From contig NZ_JAIEFA010000035.1 in NCBI RefSeq assembly GCF_029067145.1, positions 1-62,447 on the forward strand: a stretch of 62,447 nt of DNA, written 5' to 3'. The position numbers and the translations under genes are program-made. The notes under the pieces were generated by a model. That model ran no database searches and was not told the origin of the DNA. It worked only from the letters and a program-made list of their open reading frames with translations. Below, one piece after another: positions 25,202 to 34,145 of the stretch. Positions within the stretch are counted from its first letter, which is position 1. Each line of letters opens with the position of its first letter. The stretch is from Helicobacter sp. (GTDB lineage: Bacteria; Campylobacterota; Campylobacteria; Campylobacterales; Helicobacteraceae).

Positions 25202-27415
25202 CTAGAGTTTGACGATTTTTGCGCCAAAGCCTCCCGCTTTGGGCGGAGCGTCTGTGAAATCCACCACTTTTGGGTGGGATTTGAGAAAATCCCTCACGAC
25301 TACCGAGAGTCTGCCTGTGCCAATTCCGTGATAAATCAAAACTTCATCAAAGCCGGCAATGAGACTATTGGAGATAAACTCCTCTAGTTTTTCTATTGCT
25401 TCATCGGCTCTTAATCCGTGCAAATCAAGCACAACATTTGTATTTGGGGGGGCTTGAACTTGAATTTTGGTTTGTGGAGGCTTGGGTGCATTGCCATAGG
25501 GTTTAATCTCTCTTTTGGAAACTTCCAGCTTGATTCCGTCCTCTAGCTCAATGCGCGCTTTGTCCTTGTGCAAGCTCAAAATAGTTCCGCGATGATGACG
25601 ATATTTGATGGATTCGCCGACTCTAAAGGTTTGCATTGCTTGTGTGGGTTGCGATTCTTTGGAGTTTGTAGCTTTGGCTGCATTTAAAAGCTTGTTTGCA
25701 AAGCTGATTTGGCGGTGGATTGTTTGTGGAGATTGCTCTTTAATTGCCGCTTTGGCAGCGTTGATTGCTTCTGTATAAGAGGATTCTAATTCCTTTTGAC
25801 GCTTTAAAAAAGCTTGCTCTAAGGCTTCTTCTTTGTCTTTTAGGTGGATAATTTTTTGCTCTAAGGTTGTGGTTTTTTGCTCGGCTTTTGCGATTTCGCT
25901 TTGTAGCTTCATCTCCAGCCTAGAGGAATTTTCAATCAGTGCATTGAGTTTTTCTTTGTCCTCACCATAGAGAATCTTTGCTTCATTCACAAGTGATTTT
26001 GGGATTCCATAACGCAAGGCAGTTTCAAAGGCATAAGATTTGCCAATCGTTCCGCTTAGGAAGCTAAAGGTGGGCATTTCGCGCTTTTCGTCAAAGAGCG
26101 CCGCAAGGAGTTGCACGCGAGAATCCCCAGCCATAAGAGCTGCGAGCCTTTTGTGGTGTGTCGTGATGATGATTTTGTTTCCTTTTTGCATAAGGTTTTC
26201 TAGCAGCACTTTAAAGAGGCTTGCTGCCTCATCACTATCCGTGCCGAGTTCTATTTCATCTACACCGATTAATCCCTCTTTTTCTCTAAGGATTTGGCTA
26301 AATTGCAGCATTCTGCCACCAAAGGTTGAAATATCGTTTTTGCTATTTTGTGGGTCTTCTAAGATAAGGTTTAAGGTTTTAAAATTGCCAATGCTAGATT
26401 TGTGTGCATTGATAGGAAGTGGGATTAAATATTTTGCCAAAAAAGCCGCGCTTAAAATGGATTTTAAAAGCATTGTTTTCCCGCCCGCATTGACGCCTGT
26501 TATCATCAAGATTTGTTCTTTAAATTCCAAGCTTACAGATTTGGGATTCTTTAAAGCAGGGTGGCGAAATTCATTCAAAATAATCGTTGAATCCGACTTG
26601 GGTGCTAAAAATTCCAAACTCTTAGCGCGCGCAAAATGCAATCTTGCTTGATAGTTATCAAAGCGGTCAAACTCTTTGTTGATGAAGTTTAAAAACAAAA
26701 GATGTTTGGTCAGCAGACTAGAGATTTCGCGACAGAGATAGAAAATCTGCTCTTCTTTTTTGTTGTTTAGTTCATTGTGTATGTCTTTGAGGTGAGCGAT
26801 ACTTTGAGGGAGAACATAGAAAAACCCAGAGGAGGAGCGATGGAGAATCTGTCCTTTTAAAATATGGTGGAATCCCGCCTTTAAAAGCAAGCATTCCTCC
26901 TCGTTAATCAAATGGATTTGCCTATCTACAAGGTAGGGACTTAGTTTATTTTGATTCAGGATTTGGTTTAGGGTTTGCGAAGTTTCTCTTTTAATGCGTT
27001 CAATCGCCGCATTGATAGAATCCAATTCTAAATAAATCCCTTCTTTTAAATTGCCATTTTCCAAAAAGGACTTAGAAACCTCCAAAAGAGAATCAGGAAT
27101 AAGGATTTGACCGAACCATTCACCCAAGATTCCCTCACATTTGAGACTTTTTAGGTAGTTAAAATAGCGGATAATTTTCACAAATTCAAAAATCTCTTCT
27201 AGCTTTAAAAAACCAAATTTCTTTAGAAGTGCAAGTTGCGATTCTAGGTTTTGGACGGGCTTTGGGGGCGCAAAATGCAGTGTTTCTAAGGCTTGAATAT
27301 AGCGCAAGTGGATTTTGTTATCTCCTTGCAAAAATAATTCTTTTGGGCGCGACAAAAAACCCTCAAAGCTTTTTAGAAAACCCTCCAAGTCTAGTTGTTT
27401 AATGAGATTCTGCAT
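25202..27415 (-). CDS. mutS2: MutS2 with C-terminal Smr endonuclease domain
   Basis: 737 aa. The MutS-type ATPase core has Walker A GVNAGGKTML near residue 305 and downstream motifs (STFGGRMLQFSQI, GVDEIELGTDSDEAA, TTHHKRLAAL). A long coiled coil (about 510-590) and an Smr domain at 658-737 (DLHGLRADEAIEKLEEFI, IYHGIGTGRLS) follow. There is no N-terminal mismatch-recognition domain, as expected for MutS2. In H. pylori MutS2 suppresses recombination and helps repair oxidative damage; in other bacteria it also acts on ribosome collisions. A C7 run (coding strand; 25446-25452) lies just before the Smr domain. The gene start overlaps the end of the next upstream gene. Confidence 0.95.
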   Translation of the reverse strand: MQNLIKQLDLEGFLKSFEGFLSRPKELFLQGDNKIHLRYIQALETLHFAPPKPVQNLESQLALLKKFGFLKLEEIFEFVKIIRYFNYLKSLKCEGILGEWFGQILIPDSLLEVSKSFLENGNLKEGIYLELDSINAAIERIKRETSQTLNQILNQNKLSPYLVDRQIHLINEEECLLLKAGFHHILKGQILHRSSSGFFYVLPQSIAHLKDIHNELNNKKEEQIFYLCREISSLLTKHLLFLNFINKEFDRFDNYQARLHFARAKSLEFLAPKSDSTIILNEFRHPALKNPKSVSLEFKEQILMITGVNAGGKTMLLKSILSAAFLAKYLIPLPINAHKSSIGNFKTLNLILEDPQNSKNDISTFGGRMLQFSQILREKEGLIGVDEIELGTDSDEAASLFKVLLENLMQKGNKIIITTHHKRLAALMAGDSRVQLLAALFDEKREMPTFSFLSGTIGKSYAFETALRYGIPKSLVNEAKILYGEDKEKLNALIENSSRLEMKLQSEIAKAEQKTTTLEQKIIHLKDKEEALEQAFLKRQKELESSYTEAINAAKAAIKEQSPQTIHRQISFANKLLNAAKATNSKESQPTQAMQTFRVGESIKYRHHRGTILSLHKDKARIELEDGIKLEVSKREIKPYGNAPKPPQTKIQVQAPPNTNVVLDLHGLRADEAIEKLEEFISNSLIAGFDEVLIYHGIGTGRLSVVVRDFLKSHPKVVDFTDAPPKAGGFGAKIVKL

Positions 27416-27773
27416 TTTTAAGCTTACAAGATTTAAGCGGAATCGTTTTGCGGTGGTAATTGCTATTTTCTTTCCCCATAAGCGTTAAAGTGCCGCTAAT
27501 GAAGTTAAAAGTTGTGCTATTGGTTTCAATATTTTGCGCACCCACTTGACAAACAAGATTTTTGCCTTGTAAAAAAAGTTGTGCTAACTCATTGATTTTA
27601 TTTTCTTTTTGGTCTTGAAAAAAGGTAAAGATTCCAATGCCCGCTGCAATTAATAAAAAGAAAACTCCAATGTATATGCGCGTTTTGCGGGTAATAAGAT
27701 GAAACTTAGAAAGAATCTGTGCTAGAAATGCCAAAAGTGTAAGAAAGATAATAAAAAGAATCCAAAAACGCAT
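27399..27773 (-). CDS. Small inner-membrane protein of unknown function
   Basis: 124 aa. Two membrane segments (about 2-22 and 33-52) are followed by a C-terminal periplasmic or cytoplasmic domain of about 70 residues with two cysteines (NLVCQVG, LKSCKLK). I do not recognise the family. The gene overlaps the mutS2 start by 17 nt and abuts the murC stop at 27773, so it is translationally coupled within the DEAD helicase-dapC-murC-mutS2 operon. Conservation of this position would suggest an envelope role. Confidence 0.65.
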   Translation of the reverse strand: MRFWILFIIFLTLLAFLAQILSKFHLITRKTRIYIGVFFLLIAAGIGIFTFFQDQKENKINELAQLFLQGKNLVCQVGAQNIETNSTTFNFISGTLTLMGKENSNYHRKTIPLKSCKLKNAESH

Positions 27774-29113
27774 TAGATTCCACCTCTAAGTGCGTAAGTA
27801 AGATTTCCTGCGTTGAAGCCTACAAGGATTCCATTATCTAGGCATTCTAGGGTTTGATTGTCTTTGAGGAGCAAAAGCGTATCTCCCTTGCGCACAATAG
27901 AATCCACAAAGAGGGGTTGATATTTCGCAAAAAGTGTTGAAAAATCAATAGGAATCGCAGGCTCTCCTACCGCATAAACAGGCAAGATGACGAGTTTATC
28001 CACCCCTGCAAAACAATCCACAAAGCCTTGTAGATTGTCCGCAATGCGCGAATATTTATGGGGTTGCCAAATCGCAGTGAGAGGCTGAATGTGAGTGAGC
28101 TCTTGGTATTTTTGCAAGGCTTTAATGGTGGCGGTAATTTCCGTTGGGTGGTGTGCATAATCATCAATAATTACGCACGGGCTGTGCGTGAGAATATCAA
28201 ATCGTTTTTTGATTCCACAATAATTTTGAATATTTTTTGAAATTTCTTCAAGTGGCAGAATTTGTGCAGCGGCTAAAACCGCCAAAGACGCGTCAATCGC
28301 GATATGTTCTCCCAATCCATACACACTAAACTCACCATAATCTTTGCCTTCGCATACAAGGTGGAATCGTGTTTTTGGGATTCCATTTTCTACAAAGTAA
28401 GAAATGGAGCGCAAATCCTTGCTTGGATAAAACCGAATACAAGGATTACCCAAATCCTCCAAAGAGCCCAAAAAGGAATCCTCTGCGTTCAAAATACAGA
28501 GTTTGGAAAGCTTTAGAAAATCCTTATAGGCTTTGTGGAATTGTCCTAAGTCGTGCGCGTAAGTTTCCATATGTTCTGGCTCTGCATTGGTAACAATCGC
28601 ACAAAAAGGGTTGCATTCTAAGAAGCTTTTGTCTGATTCGTCTGCCTCAAAGATGACGCGATGACTTTTTAAAGCGCGCGTATTGGAGTGAAACTCCTTG
28701 CTCTCTGCACCAATGAGTGCGCTCGCGTCTTTTAAAATCGCGCTTAAAATCGCTGTTGTTGTGCTTTTGCCGTGTGCTCCCGCGACAGCAAAAACTTCTT
28801 TGTCGCCCAAAATCATTTTTAACGATTCCTTGCGAGAAAGCACCGGGATTCCTTGTTTGTGTGCTTCTTGCACCTCTATGTTTTCAGACTTGATGATTGC
28901 CGAGTGAATCACTAAATCTTGCCCGCAAATTGCGTCTTTTGTATGAGGAATGCTGACTTTAATTCCGATTTGCTTTAGCTCTTTGGTTACGCAACCCTCT
29001 GTGATGTCTGAACCGCTGACTTCTGCGCCTTGCGCACGCAAAAACTTTGCAAGTGCAGAGATTCCAATCCCACCAATTCCAATAAAATGGATTTTTTTAC
29101 CATTTAGAGCCAC
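27773..29113 (-). CDS. murC: UDP-N-acetylmuramate:L-alanine ligase
   Basis: 446 aa. The N-terminal Rossmann domain has HFIGIGGIGISALAKFL. The Mur-ligase P-loop AGAHGKSTTT is near residue 112, EADESDKSFL near 155, and the central motif DDYAHHPTEI near 325. It adds L-alanine to UDP-MurNAc, the first cytoplasmic peptide-forming step of peptidoglycan synthesis; murD, which acts next, is 8 kb away in a different operon. Its start overlaps the end of the aminotransferase gene by 10 nt. Confidence 0.96.
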   Translation of the reverse strand: MALNGKKIHFIGIGGIGISALAKFLRAQGAEVSGSDITEGCVTKELKQIGIKVSIPHTKDAICGQDLVIHSAIIKSENIEVQEAHKQGIPVLSRKESLKMILGDKEVFAVAGAHGKSTTTAILSAILKDASALIGAESKEFHSNTRALKSHRVIFEADESDKSFLECNPFCAIVTNAEPEHMETYAHDLGQFHKAYKDFLKLSKLCILNAEDSFLGSLEDLGNPCIRFYPSKDLRSISYFVENGIPKTRFHLVCEGKDYGEFSVYGLGEHIAIDASLAVLAAAQILPLEEISKNIQNYCGIKKRFDILTHSPCVIIDDYAHHPTEITATIKALQKYQELTHIQPLTAIWQPHKYSRIADNLQGFVDCFAGVDKLVILPVYAVGEPAIPIDFSTLFAKYQPLFVDSIVRKGDTLLLLKDNQTLECLDNGILVGFNAGNLTYALRGGI

Positions 29114-30252
29114 TTTTGCAACCTTAAAAGCGCATCTTTGAGGATAGATTCTTCATAAACTAACGCAAGACGCACGAAATTCTCCCCAGGATTGTGTCCC
29201 TTATTGTCTTTCCTCGAGAGGAAGCTACCCGGCAAAACTAAGATATTTTCTTTTGTTAGGAGATTTTTTGTCCATTCTAAATCATCTTGCACAGGCAGCC
29301 ATACATAAAATGTCTCGCTTGGAACGCGAAGATTTGGGATTTTAGCCCCTAAAATTTCTTTGGCTAGTTGTAGGTTTTTGACGTATTGCGCACGCGAAGA
29401 CTCTGTGTGAGAATCCTCGCTCCAAGCAAACGCAGCAGCGTATTGCAAAGGGAGCGGCGAAGCGCAACCTACATAAGTGCGGTATTGTAAATAGGGTTTT
29501 AAAATATTAGAATCTCCCGCAATAAATCCGCTTCTTAAGCCCGGAGCGGAGGAGCGTTTGGAGATAGAATTGAGTGCAAGGACATTTTTAAATCTTTTGT
29601 TGCCGACTTCTAGGCAGGCTTGCAAAATAGAAGCGGGCTTGGAAATGCTATAAATCTCACTATAACATTCGTCATTTAAAAGCAAAAAATCATATTCTAA
29701 CGCATATTCTACCCATTGTTTTAGTTCCTCAAGGCTTAAGGTCGCTCCTGTGGGGTTGTTGGGAGAATTTAAAATCACTAAATCGCAATCTTGCATTTGT
29801 TCTTTTGTAAGGCTAGGTTTGAAGCTATTTTGTGGAGTGAGATTCATATAAATGCTTTTTGCTTTTGAGGCAATCGCTGCGCCCTCATAAATCTGATAAA
29901 AAGGATTGGGGTGTGCTAGGATAGGATTCTTTTTGTCAAAGAGATAAAATTGTGGGAAGTTGAAAAGCACCTCGCGTGTGCCAAAAGTCGGGATTAGTTC
30001 CTCGGGGTTTAAGGTTACATTGAAGCGACGCGCAAGAAAGTTTAGCATAGAATCCTTAAGAAATCCCTCGCCTGCAGTTTTTGGGTATTTGTTGAGAAAT
30101 TCTACCTTTTGGCACAAGGTTTCACAAATGTTTTTGGGTGTGTCAAATTGTGGCTCACCAATCGTTAAAGAAATGCGTTCGCCACTTGTTTGGATTCCGC
30201 AAATGAGCGAATTTAACTTTTCAAAAGGATAAGGCTGAAACTCCATTGTCAT
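29104..30252 (-). CDS. Succinyldiaminopimelate-type aminotransferase (DapC-like, class I/II)
   Basis: 382 aa, fold-type I PLP aminotransferase. It shows NSPNNPTGATLSLEEL (substrate and PLP contact), LLNDECYSEIY and the PLP lysine in SISKRSSAPGLRSGF near residue 233. In Campylobacterota the gene at this place is usually annotated as succinyldiaminopimelate transaminase for lysine/meso-diaminopimelate synthesis, which would fit its position just before murC; other aspartate-aminotransferase-like activities remain possible. The ATG overlaps the helicase stop (ATGA); ATG 30246, two codons later, has better ribosome-site spacing. Confidence 0.75.
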   Translation of the reverse strand: MTMEFQPYPFEKLNSLICGIQTSGERISLTIGEPQFDTPKNICETLCQKVEFLNKYPKTAGEGFLKDSMLNFLARRFNVTLNPEELIPTFGTREVLFNFPQFYLFDKKNPILAHPNPFYQIYEGAAIASKAKSIYMNLTPQNSFKPSLTKEQMQDCDLVILNSPNNPTGATLSLEELKQWVEYALEYDFLLLNDECYSEIYSISKPASILQACLEVGNKRFKNVLALNSISKRSSAPGLRSGFIAGDSNILKPYLQYRTYVGCASPLPLQYAAAFAWSEDSHTESSRAQYVKNLQLAKEILGAKIPNLRVPSETFYVWLPVQDDLEWTKNLLTKENILVLPGSFLSRKDNKGHNPGENFVRLALVYEESILKDALLRLQKWL

Positions 30253-31916
30253 TTCCTGCTTTGACTTTTGGCATTTTTGGATTTGAAGTTTGGATTTGAA
30301 GTTTTGCGCGTATTGCGGTGATTTTTACTTTGGGATTTTTTTGGGCTTTCTTTATGAAATTCTTGAAAGTTCCAATCGTCTTCTTTGGAGGATTTTTGGA
30401 ATCTTGGACGCTCTTTAGAGCCGTTTTTGTTTCTATTCTTTCTGTCGCTTTTCTCATTGTTTCTGCTATTTGTAGGCTTTTTGCGTCCTCCATTTTCAAG
30501 TTGCATTTGCAGATTCTTTAAGTCTTTTTTATCTAAACCAATTTTGTTTGGTCCTAGCACTTTAGAATCTTGCAAAACCATAGAAAGAAGCTTACAGACG
30601 AGTTGCGTAATATCTGTGTGGGAGCGGATTTGCTCATAAATTCGTAAAGCATCGTCGCTAATTGTGTGTTTTAGGATTTTGTCTAGCAAATTAGAATCTT
30701 GTTTGTCCATTGTGTCTTGAATGCTTGGAATCTCATAGAGTTCAATACTTGCTTTGGTGTTTTCTTTGATTCTTCGGATTTCTTTAAACTCTAAAGGCGT
30801 GGCAAGCGTGATAGCAATACCTTTTTTGCCTGCTCTGCCTGTGCGTCCAATCCGATGCACATAGGATTCTGGATTTAAGGGAATATGGAAATTAAAAACA
30901 TGGCTTACCCCGCTAATGTCCAAACCACGAGCGGCAATGTCGGTTGCTACAAGGATATTGATGCTAGAATCTTTAAAGGCATTTATGGATTTTACTCTCT
31001 CTCTTTGCTCCATATCTCCGTGCAATGCTCCTGCCTTATAGCCACGAGAGAGCAAGCGTTCGGATAAGATGTCTGCTTCTTTTTTCATTCGTGTAAAAAT
31101 AATTGCTTTGCTTGGTATTTCGCTATCAATTAAGCGCACAATTGCGTCTTCGCGTTCGCTTTCATTGATGATGTAGTATCTTTGGGAAATATCCTGATTT
31201 GTAGCATCTTCTGGTGTAACCTTGATAAGTTTTGGATTGTTGAGAATCTTTTGTGCTAAATGCTTAATTGGCGTAGGCATAGTGGCAGAGAATAGCAGGG
31301 TTTGACGCGCATTAGAAAGATAGGTAAAAATTTCCTCTATATCGTCTAAGAATCCCATATCTAACATTTCATCTGATTCGTCTAGCACGACAACACTAGG
31401 GAAGAAATTTTTAAGTCGTTCGTTGCGTAAATGGTCTAGCAATCGTCCTGGTGTTGCGATGATGATTTGCGGTCGCTTTTCTAACAACTCAAGTTGTCGG
31501 CGAATGGGCTGCCCGCCAAAAAGGGAGACAGTGCGAACTTTACTATATTTACCTAGTTTAAAGATTTCATCTCCTACTTGCATTGCAAGTTCTCGTGTAG
31601 GTGTAACGATTAAAACTTCAATTTCACCATTGTGCTTTAGATTATTGATGAGAGGCAACCCAAAAGCTGCCGTTTTGCCTGTGCCTGTTTGTGCTTGCGC
31701 AATAACATCTAAGCCGTCCAAAATAATTGGAATCGCCTCTTGTTGAATCGGGCTAGGTTCGCTAAAACCAGCCTCTTGAATGCCTCTTAAAATGTTTTTT
31801 TTAAATCCAAAGGATTCAAATCCGCAGGTATTGTCCCAACTATTTTCTAAGCAGGGATTCTGTGTTAGAAGTGCTTTTTTAGCAGGAGATTTTTGTTGTT
31901 TTGTTGTTTTGTCCAT
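30249..31916 (-). CDS. DEAD-box RNA helicase (RhpA-like)
   Basis: 555 aa. The motif series is complete: Q motif SPIQQEAIP, Walker A AQTGTGKT near residue 77, PTRELAMQ, DESD (in place of DEAD) in VVLDESDEMLDMGF, SAT, and HRIGRTGRAGKKG near residue 357. The C-terminal 100 residues are highly basic and Asn/Ser/Lys-rich, a typical RNA-binding tail. H. pylori RhpA, its sole DEAD-box helicase, assists RNase J in mRNA decay and in cold growth; by memory of gene order this is its counterpart. An A8 tract (31795-31802) near the start is in frame. The gene leads the dapC-murC-mutS2 operon. Confidence 0.9.
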   Translation of the reverse strand: MDKTTKQQKSPAKKALLTQNPCLENSWDNTCGFESFGFKKNILRGIQEAGFSEPSPIQQEAIPIILDGLDVIAQAQTGTGKTAAFGLPLINNLKHNGEIEVLIVTPTRELAMQVGDEIFKLGKYSKVRTVSLFGGQPIRRQLELLEKRPQIIIATPGRLLDHLRNERLKNFFPSVVVLDESDEMLDMGFLDDIEEIFTYLSNARQTLLFSATMPTPIKHLAQKILNNPKLIKVTPEDATNQDISQRYYIINESEREDAIVRLIDSEIPSKAIIFTRMKKEADILSERLLSRGYKAGALHGDMEQRERVKSINAFKDSSINILVATDIAARGLDISGVSHVFNFHIPLNPESYVHRIGRTGRAGKKGIAITLATPLEFKEIRRIKENTKASIELYEIPSIQDTMDKQDSNLLDKILKHTISDDALRIYEQIRSHTDITQLVCKLLSMVLQDSKVLGPNKIGLDKKDLKNLQMQLENGGRKKPTNSRNNEKSDRKNRNKNGSKERPRFQKSSKEDDWNFQEFHKESPKKSQSKNHRNTRKTSNPNFKSKNAKSQSRK

Positions 31917-31971
31917 TGCATTACTTTTGTTAAATTAATTTGTGATTATAGCATAAACCCGCAATTTCACC

Positions 31972-33438
31972 CTAAAAGCCAAAACGATTGGTTGAAACAT
32001 TTTTTGAAAAGATTTCAAAAGGCGTTTGGGCATTGGCTTTAAAGGCTTTTGCTTCTTGGATAAGCCCTTCTGGGCTTTCCCAAATATGCGCACTATCAAT
32101 ATAGATTTTTTCAAAAGTAATCTCATTAATCAGCGAAAAATAAAGTGTGCGTTTATAGGCGACTTTGACAGAATATAGTTCATTTTGAAGTAGAATCTTG
32201 AGCTTTAAGTTGGTGGATTCTTGTTCATCAGTGGTTACGATGAGAAAATGTTTTCGGTGTTTTTTTCTAATTTTATCTACATAATGATAAAGGAGCGTGT
32301 CAAGCTCGTTTAGTCGGTCTTTGTTTAAATGCTCCAAATATTGTTCAATAAAATAAATCATTGTAGGTACGCGGTCATTGTTGGCATTTTTAAAAAAGTT
32401 TTTTTGTAACGCCACGGATTTCAAAACTTTGTGGTAAATTTTGTCATTTAAAAGCGTGATACAAATATCTAAGCCACTTTTGATTTTTTTATAAATTCTT
32501 TCATAGGTTTTTTCATAAAGGCTTGTAAAGATTTTGAGATAATGTTCCTCAAAATGTTTTTTTATTTGCAAGAGATACTTGCAAAGATTGCTGTTGTAGC
32601 TTTCCATTTCTATCATTTTTTTAAGCTCTAGTTGCACTTTTTGCAATTTTTGCTGATTTTTTTCCAAATCCACTTTTGCTTGGATTCTGCGCTCTAGCAA
32701 AAGAATATCACTTTTAAAGGCATTGATTCTCTTTTGGCAGAGATTGCTTGTGTCTTTTGCATTGTTGATTGCGACAATGAGGGCTTGGTAATGGCATTGT
32801 TGAGACAAAAAATGGTCTTTGAAAACATTTTCAACATTGACTTTTTGATAACGCGTAAAATCAGAATAGGCGGATTCTAAACGCGTCATAATGCCAATTT
32901 CTTCAATAAAATCGTCTTTTGGAATCGTTTTGTCGCTATAAAGTAAATTGTCCAATGTTTTGGCGCTAAAACGTTTGAGATGTGTGTAATCGTATAAATA
33001 CTTGTTTTTTGGCAAATATAAATCATTTAAAAATGCAATAGCAGAAAACTCTTGATAGAAGTATCTTTTGAGCGATTCTATTGGCTTGATGTCAAGAGCA
33101 ATTTCTTTGATTTTTTGATAATTTGTTTCTTTGTAAATCTTTTGAACGATTGCGTCGCGCTTATTGCTTAAGAGTGTTTCTAGTTGTTCGTCTGTCTCGT
33201 GATGCCAAAATTCTGATTCAGAAATCATAGAATTGCCACTGAAATCTTGAAATTTGGAGGCTTTGCAATCCGTAATTTGTCCTGCTTCATTACAACGAAA
33301 TTCTACAAACATATCTACGGCTGGAATTACCTTTTTATCGTGCCAAGTCTCTTTGGTAAATTCAAAAAGCTTTCTTGATAGATTAATCACCGCCCCTTTG
33401 CCATTGCTACTTAAATAACGAACGATTTTTCCGTGCAT
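31972..33438 (-). CDS. Conserved Campylobacterota protein with cold-shock-like N-terminus
   Basis: 488 aa. The N-terminus MHGKIVRYLSSNGKGAVINL has the opening of an OB/cold-shock-like strand pattern (GxIxxYxxxxGxGxI). The rest is charged and helical with long coiled-coil stretches (about 215-310, for example LLERRIQAKVDLEKNQQKLQ). There is no signal peptide or membrane segment. I recall a hypothetical gene of this type next to the DEAD helicase in H. pylori, so RNA binding is a reasonable guess, but no function is established here. It ends 56 nt before the helicase start and begins 2 nt after plsC. Confidence 0.6.
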   Translation of the reverse strand: MHGKIVRYLSSNGKGAVINLSRKLFEFTKETWHDKKVIPAVDMFVEFRCNEAGQITDCKASKFQDFSGNSMISESEFWHHETDEQLETLLSNKRDAIVQKIYKETNYQKIKEIALDIKPIESLKRYFYQEFSAIAFLNDLYLPKNKYLYDYTHLKRFSAKTLDNLLYSDKTIPKDDFIEEIGIMTRLESAYSDFTRYQKVNVENVFKDHFLSQQCHYQALIVAINNAKDTSNLCQKRINAFKSDILLLERRIQAKVDLEKNQQKLQKVQLELKKMIEMESYNSNLCKYLLQIKKHFEEHYLKIFTSLYEKTYERIYKKIKSGLDICITLLNDKIYHKVLKSVALQKNFFKNANNDRVPTMIYFIEQYLEHLNKDRLNELDTLLYHYVDKIRKKHRKHFLIVTTDEQESTNLKLKILLQNELYSVKVAYKRTLYFSLINEITFEKIYIDSAHIWESPEGLIQEAKAFKANAQTPFEIFSKNVSTNRFGF

Positions 33439-33440
33439 TA

Positions 33441-34145
33441 CTAGCCTTTGGATTCTGTATTTTGAGATTCTAAATGCATTTGAGTATAGGTCTCTTGCAT
33501 TTGTGTTTTGAGTGCTTCAAACCATTGCGTATCCTGTGGTGTGAAAGCGGGAAGATATTGGAGGGTAAAAGTTGTATTTGGAAACTTTAATGTCCCAATA
33601 TCAAGGCATTTGCGTGTGCCACAAACCACGATAGGCTGAACTTTGAGATTGAAATGCTCCACCAAAAGTTTTGCTCCATTCTTAAAGGGTAGGAGCTTTT
33701 CCTTGCCCTTGCTTCGTGTGCCTTCTGGAAAAATACACAAAGTGCGCCCTTGCTCTAATCTATCCTTTGCTTCTTTGAGTAAAAATACAATTTCCCTTTT
33801 GCTTTCGCGATTGATTAGAATCATTTTGGGAGCTTTTAGTGCGTGTCCATATAAAAAGGGCTTACCGAGCTCCTTTTTGGCAATCCAACAAAGATTATTG
33901 GGGTGGATTGCTTCTAGGTAAATCACATCCATAAAGCTTTGATGATTGATAAGAAGAATTTGCGCGCTTGGGTCTAATTCACCTTTAATCTCTGCGCGCA
34001 CTCCAAAAAGGATAATGAAAGCTTTGGCAGTGATTTGTCGTATTTTGCGTTGAATGTTTTTGAAAAGATACATCAAAAGAATCGCAAAAGGAATCGCAAA
34101 CAATATGTAAAAGATTGCGCTAAGAGCTCTAATTTTGGATATCAT
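33441..34145 (-). CDS. plsC: 1-acyl-sn-glycerol-3-phosphate acyltransferase
   Basis: 234 aa. An N-terminal membrane segment (about 8-28) is followed by the catalytic NHQSFMD (H-x4-D motif, His near residue 67) and the substrate motif FPEGTRSKG near residue 140. It acylates lysophosphatidic acid to phosphatidic acid at the inner membrane, the second step of phospholipid synthesis. Its start overlaps the end of the SH3-protein gene by 17 nt, a pairing I recall from H. pylori (HP1348-HP1349). Confidence 0.92.
   Translation of the reverse strand: MISKIRALSAIFYILFAIPFAILLMYLFKNIQRKIRQITAKAFIILFGVRAEIKGELDPSAQILLINHQSFMDVIYLEAIHPNNLCWIAKKELGKPFLYGHALKAPKMILINRESKREIVFLLKEAKDRLEQGRTLCIFPEGTRSKGKEKLLPFKNGAKLLVEHFNLKVQPIVVCGTRKCLDIGTLKFPNTTFTLQYLPAFTPQDTQWFEALKTQMQETYTQMHLESQNTESKG

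Noticed and set aside
26040..26651. 203-codon open frame antisense to mutS2
   Set aside because: Antisense to conserved ATPase motifs, with no ribosome site or plausible protein features.
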